A stretch of 64,000 bases of DNA, from contig JBGVMW010000141.1 in the NCBI GenBank assembly GCA_045125095.1, positions 52,050 to 116,049 of the forward strand. The letters are read 5' to 3'. This DNA comes from JBGVMW01 sp045125095. Lineage in GTDB: Bacteria; Bacillota; Clostridia; Lachnospirales; Lachnospiraceae. The notes under the pieces were generated by a model that was not told where the DNA came from, made no database searches, and saw nothing but the letters and a program-made list of their open reading frames with translations. Shown here in pieces: positions 61,290 to 64,000 of the stretch (positions are counted from its first letter, which is position 1; each line of letters begins with the position of its first letter). Made by a program: the position numbers and the translations under genes.

Positions 61290-62333
61290 TCATTTTTTGT
61301 AGCAGTCACCTCTATCTGTTACAATCTGGCAGCCTATGTTTTTCATTCTATTCGCAAGGCATCCACGGCATTCCGCCGCCTCCTCTCCCGTACAGATTTT
61401 ATTATCATATAGCATGTATTGCTTTCTTACAGATACAGGCGACAAATTCGGCATCACCACATTGGCTCCTGCCAGTATTCCCCTTTCCCGCCCGTCCGGT
61501 GCTATGGTTCCCAATGCTGTTGTTGCAGGTATCAATGCATAAGGAAACATAAGGCGCAAAATGCTGATTAGCAGCAGCGTTTGCTCTAATGTTCCGGAAG
61601 TTTCTTCTTTGAAAGGTGTGTCCTTATGAGAAATAAATGGACCAATTCCAATCATATGTGGCTCTAATTCGTTCAGAAACTGTAAATCTGCCACCAGACA
61701 GTCTGACGTCTGCCCCGGAGAACCTACCATAAAGCCACTCCCCACCTGATATCCTAATTCTTTCAGCCAGAATAAACACTGTTTTCGATTCGTAAGGCTC
61801 ATACTCTCAGGATGCAGTTGTCTGTAGTGAGTGTCATCTGCGGTCTCGTGGCGCAAGAGATAACGGTCCGCTCCTGCTTCTCTCCAGCATTTATAATCTT
61901 CATAGGAATGTTCTCCTATGGATAAGGTGACTGCACAGTCTGGATGCGCAGTTTTTATCTCCTCCACGATTTCTGCTATATATTCTCTGGTATAATAAGC
62001 ATCTTCTCCGCCTTGCAATACAAAGGTGCGAAATCCTAATGCATACCCCTCTTTACAGCAGGCTGCTATTTCTTCTTTTTTCAAACGATACCGTGCAGCG
62101 TTCTGGTTGCCACAGCGGATTCCACAATAGTAGCAGTTATTTTTGCAATAGTTGGTAAATTCTATCAAACCTCTTGTGTAAACGTCTTTTCCATAATAGG
62201 TTTGTCTTACTTTTTCAGCTAAACATCTTAATTCTTCCTGTTCTGCCGGGGTGCAGGACAATAATTGTTTTAATTCGGATGCGGTTGCTGTTGTTGTTTC
62301 GTATAATTTATGAATAATTTCAATTGTTTTCAT
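61290..62333 (-). CDS. hydE: [FeFe] hydrogenase H-cluster radical SAM maturase HydE
   Basis: A 347-residue radical SAM enzyme. The cluster motif is C63-x3-C67-x2-C70 (CKNNCYYC), followed by YYCGIRCGNQNAARYR and VLQGGEDAYYT. The C-terminal LIPATTALGTIAPDGRERGILAGANVVMPN is typical of HydE, as opposed to BioB or PylB (split here only for description). It helps build the H-cluster dithiolate bridge. Neither hydF, hydG nor a hydrogenase gene is nearby. The frame opens at 62447; ATG 62333 fits homologue length, but its ribosome site (AAGAAGG, 13 nt away) is poor, so the start is uncertain. Confidence 0.9.
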   Translation of the reverse strand: MKTIEIIHKLYETTTATASELKQLLSCTPAEQEELRCLAEKVRQTYYGKDVYTRGLIEFTNYCKNNCYYCGIRCGNQNAARYRLKKEEIAACCKEGYALGFRTFVLQGGEDAYYTREYIAEIVEEIKTAHPDCAVTLSIGEHSYEDYKCWREAGADRYLLRHETADDTHYRQLHPESMSLTNRKQCLFWLKELGYQVGSGFMVGSPGQTSDCLVADLQFLNELEPHMIGIGPFISHKDTPFKEETSGTLEQTLLLISILRLMFPYALIPATTALGTIAPDGRERGILAGANVVMPNLSPVSVRKQYMLYDNKICTGEEAAECRGCLANRMKNIGCQIVTDRGDCYKK

Positions 62334-62468
62334 TGTTTGGATCAAATCCTTCTTATGATATTTAAACGTATCGTACCATGAAATATTAATACCTGTAAAG
62401 CACATTGACAGAAAACCAGTCTTAAAGATAAATATCCGGCATTTCAACTGGGCAAGCTATAGAAAACA

Positions 62469-62477
62469 TGATATACT
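62469..62477 (+). promoter_or_regulatory. Predicted extended -10 promoter of tmcAL
   Basis: TGA-TATACT, with a weak TGGGCA at the -35 position, about 105 nt before the start codon. Confidence 0.5.
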
Positions 62478-62581
62478 AACAATAATTATAACAGTCACTC
62501 TTTTTCATACGAAACGTGATTGCGACATTCTGACACTCTATGGACGGCACCACACCGCCGCCTGCAAAGAAAGGACACACC

Positions 62582-63850
62582 ATGAACAGCAAGCCAATCA
62601 TCACAGGAATTGTAGCAGAATATAACCCGTTTCATAATGGGCATGCTTACCATATTGAGCAGGCAAGACAGCTTACCCATGCAGACTATATCATTGTAAT
62701 TATGAGTGGAAATTTTGTACAGAGGGGCACGCCTGCTATTATTGACAAATATTCCCGCACCCGGATGGCTTTGCAAAACGGAGCGGATGCTGTGTTTGAG
62801 CTACCTGTCTGTTATGCAACGGGAAGCGCAGAATATTTTGCAGAAGGTGCCATTGCACTGCTTACTGCACTAGGAGCAGACTGCATTTGTTTTGGCAGTG
62901 AATGCGGCGATATTTCCATGATAAAACAGGCAGCTTCCATTCTCCTGGCAGAACCGGCACCCTTCCAGCAGTCCTTAAAAGAATTACTGAAGCATGGATT
63001 GTCCTTTCCCCAGGCAAGAGAAGCAGCGCTGTCCAAATATTTACAGCATGAGGGTTCTTACGAATTACCAACAGCCAATCTGCTATCCCAGCCAAACAAT
63101 ATTCTTGGAATAGAATACTGCAAAGCCATCCAGAAACAAAACAGCCACTTAATTCCTTATACCATCACTCGTCAAGGACAAGGCTATCATGAGGAAGAAC
63201 TATCCACCTCTCTGACTGCCTCTGCCAGCGGCATTCGCAAGCAGATACTCAAAGGGGAACCTACAGAATTGATACGCGAACAGATGCCATTTTCTGCTTT
63301 TTGTCTGTTAGAAGAAGCTTATCACAAGCAATATCCTGTGCAGACCGATGATTTTTCTACTATGCTAGGCTACCAGTTATTGCTTCAATGCGACAATGGT
63401 TTTGCCCAATTTCAAGACTGTTCTCCTGAATTAGAGAACCGAATCCGAAACCACTTGCCAGAATACCAATCCTTCTCTCAGTTTGCCCACATCTTACACA
63501 CCAAGGAAACCACACATACACGGATCAACCGCTGTCTGCTCCACATACTTCTGGATATGCACACAATTACCGTCGAAGAGTACAGAACCAACGGCTATGT
63601 GTATTACGGACGTCTGCTCGGTTTCTGTAAGTTCAATGCCAAATTATTAGCAGAACTGGCGCAACGTACAGCCATTCCGGTTCTTTCCAGCCTTGGCAAA
63701 GCGGAACAGACTCTATCCACCCTTGGAAAAAAGATGTTAAAACAAGATATATTGGCAGCCAACCTGTATGAAATGGCTATTTACGAGCGTTACCACACCG
63801 CCACCGTCGGTGAATATCGCAAGCTAATTGTAGAAATGCCAACAAGGTAG
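62582..63850 (+). CDS. tmcAL: tRNA(Met) cytidine acetate ligase
   Basis: A 422-residue nucleotidyltransferase-like enzyme (YlbM family) that makes N4-acetylcytidine at the wobble base of elongator tRNA-Met from acetate and ATP. The N-terminus carries GIVAEYNPFHNGH with the HxGH nucleotide motif, then IVIMSGNFVQRGTPA and FELPVCYATGSAEYFA. ATG 62582 with AAAGG seven nt upstream is preferred; the frame is open to 62540. The last codons (Pro-Thr-Arg-stop) are provided by a repeat element, as detailed in the findings. Confidence 0.94.
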   Translation: MNSKPIITGIVAEYNPFHNGHAYHIEQARQLTHADYIIVIMSGNFVQRGTPAIIDKYSRTRMALQNGADAVFELPVCYATGSAEYFAEGAIALLTALGADCICFGSECGDISMIKQAASILLAEPAPFQQSLKELLKHGLSFPQAREAALSKYLQHEGSYELPTANLLSQPNNILGIEYCKAIQKQNSHLIPYTITRQGQGYHEEELSTSLTASASGIRKQILKGEPTELIREQMPFSAFCLLEEAYHKQYPVQTDDFSTMLGYQLLLQCDNGFAQFQDCSPELENRIRNHLPEYQSFSQFAHILHTKETTHTRINRCLLHILLDMHTITVEEYRTNGYVYYGRLLGFCKFNAKLLAELAQRTAIPVLSSLGKAEQTLSTLGKKMLKQDILAANLYEMAIYERYHTATVGEYRKLIVEMPTR

Positions 63851-64000
63851 TGAATTGTCACTAGGTAATTGCGAAACGCCAACAAGGTAGTGAATTGTCA
63901 GAATTGTTTGTGACAGATAGCTGTTTGCTACATAGTCTATATGTGACCCTCTGAAAACGTCGGCACTTAGGCTGTGTATTTTACAGCCTTAGTGTCCGCT
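63838..64000 (+). repeat. Large palindromic repeat, family E, copy 5 (cut by window end)
   Basis: A 23-bp segment at 63838-63860 is repeated exactly at 63878-63900. The element then runs GAATTGTTTGTGACAG, GCTACATAGTCTATATGTGACC, into the same core seen at 39199-39256, ending at the last base of the window. Confidence 0.85.

Noticed and set aside
1..64000. CRISPR array or insertion sequence
   Set aside because: No regularly spaced direct repeats and no transposase or integrase gene; the repeats present are palindromic, dispersed and non-coding.

Overview
The window looks like a chromosomal segment from a low-GC, Gram-positive, anaerobic, endospore-forming member of the Clostridia, most likely the family Lachnospiraceae. 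The reasons are the complete spoIIIA sporulation operon, a HydE-type radical SAM hydrogenase maturase, an NrdG/PFL-activase-like radical SAM protein, the Firmicute gene orders tig-clpP-clpX-lon-engB and plsX-acpP-rnc-smc-ftsY, lipoprotein signals without outer-membrane genes, and several domain families (DUF6273, DUF1266, DUF4854, DUF5662) that I associate with this group. The genus cannot be fixed from the sequence alone.

Layout. 1-3.6 kb: murA, then metK behind a SAM-I riboswitch, then a lone FabT-like MarR regulator. 3.8-8 kb: a DUF885 lipoprotein (minus strand) and a dCache chemoreceptor. 8-12 kb: two tandem small-large subunit pairs of the isopropylmalate isomerase/homoaconitase family. 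12-19.8 kb: an unrecognised 405-aa protein, a radical SAM activase, tadA, a two-component system and a membrane diguanylate cyclase. 20-23.5 kb: a highly expressed-looking MsmK/UgpC sugar-transport ATPase, a PucR/CdaR-type regulator and an AraC regulator. 23.7-26 kb: two lipoproteins. 26-34.4 kb: the proteostasis run tig-clpP-clpX-lon-engB followed by a polytopic membrane protein. 34.4-42 kb: small secreted or lipoprotein genes, an ABC-F ATPase, a PHP phosphoesterase, and a secreted nuclease with an overlapping small ORF. 42.1 kb: a tRNA-Glu(CTC). 43.2-48.5 kb: spoIIIAH to spoIIIAA (minus strand). 48.6-51.2 kb: luxS, a YgjP-like protease, a zinc-ribbon/TM2 protein and a DUF5662 protein. 51.2-62.3 kb: a long minus-strand block holding a degenerate GH13 debranching-enzyme homologue, ilvA, ftsY, smc, rnc, acpP, plsX and hydE. 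62.5-63.9 kb: tmcAL.

Most genes are ordinary core genes. The unusual part is the intergenic DNA. It carries at least three interrelated families of short non-coding inverted-repeat elements, like MITE or REP sequences, with full, internally deleted, half and nested copies. Many elements with TATAC(T/C)(A/G)G ends directly abut the T-tract of Rho-independent terminators. One sits in the metK leader between the SAM riboswitch and the start codon. A second family (12-bp inverted ends GTAACTATTCAG) separates the two isomerase pairs. A third, about 200 bp and largely palindromic, lies inside the spoIIIA operon, inside the acpP-rnc interval and over the 3' end of tmcAL. No transposase is present. 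I found no CRISPR array, prophage or defence island. The repeats are the best candidate for something undescribed; the degenerate GH13 enzyme, the twin isomerase pairs and the structured leaders of luxS and the diguanylate cyclase come next.
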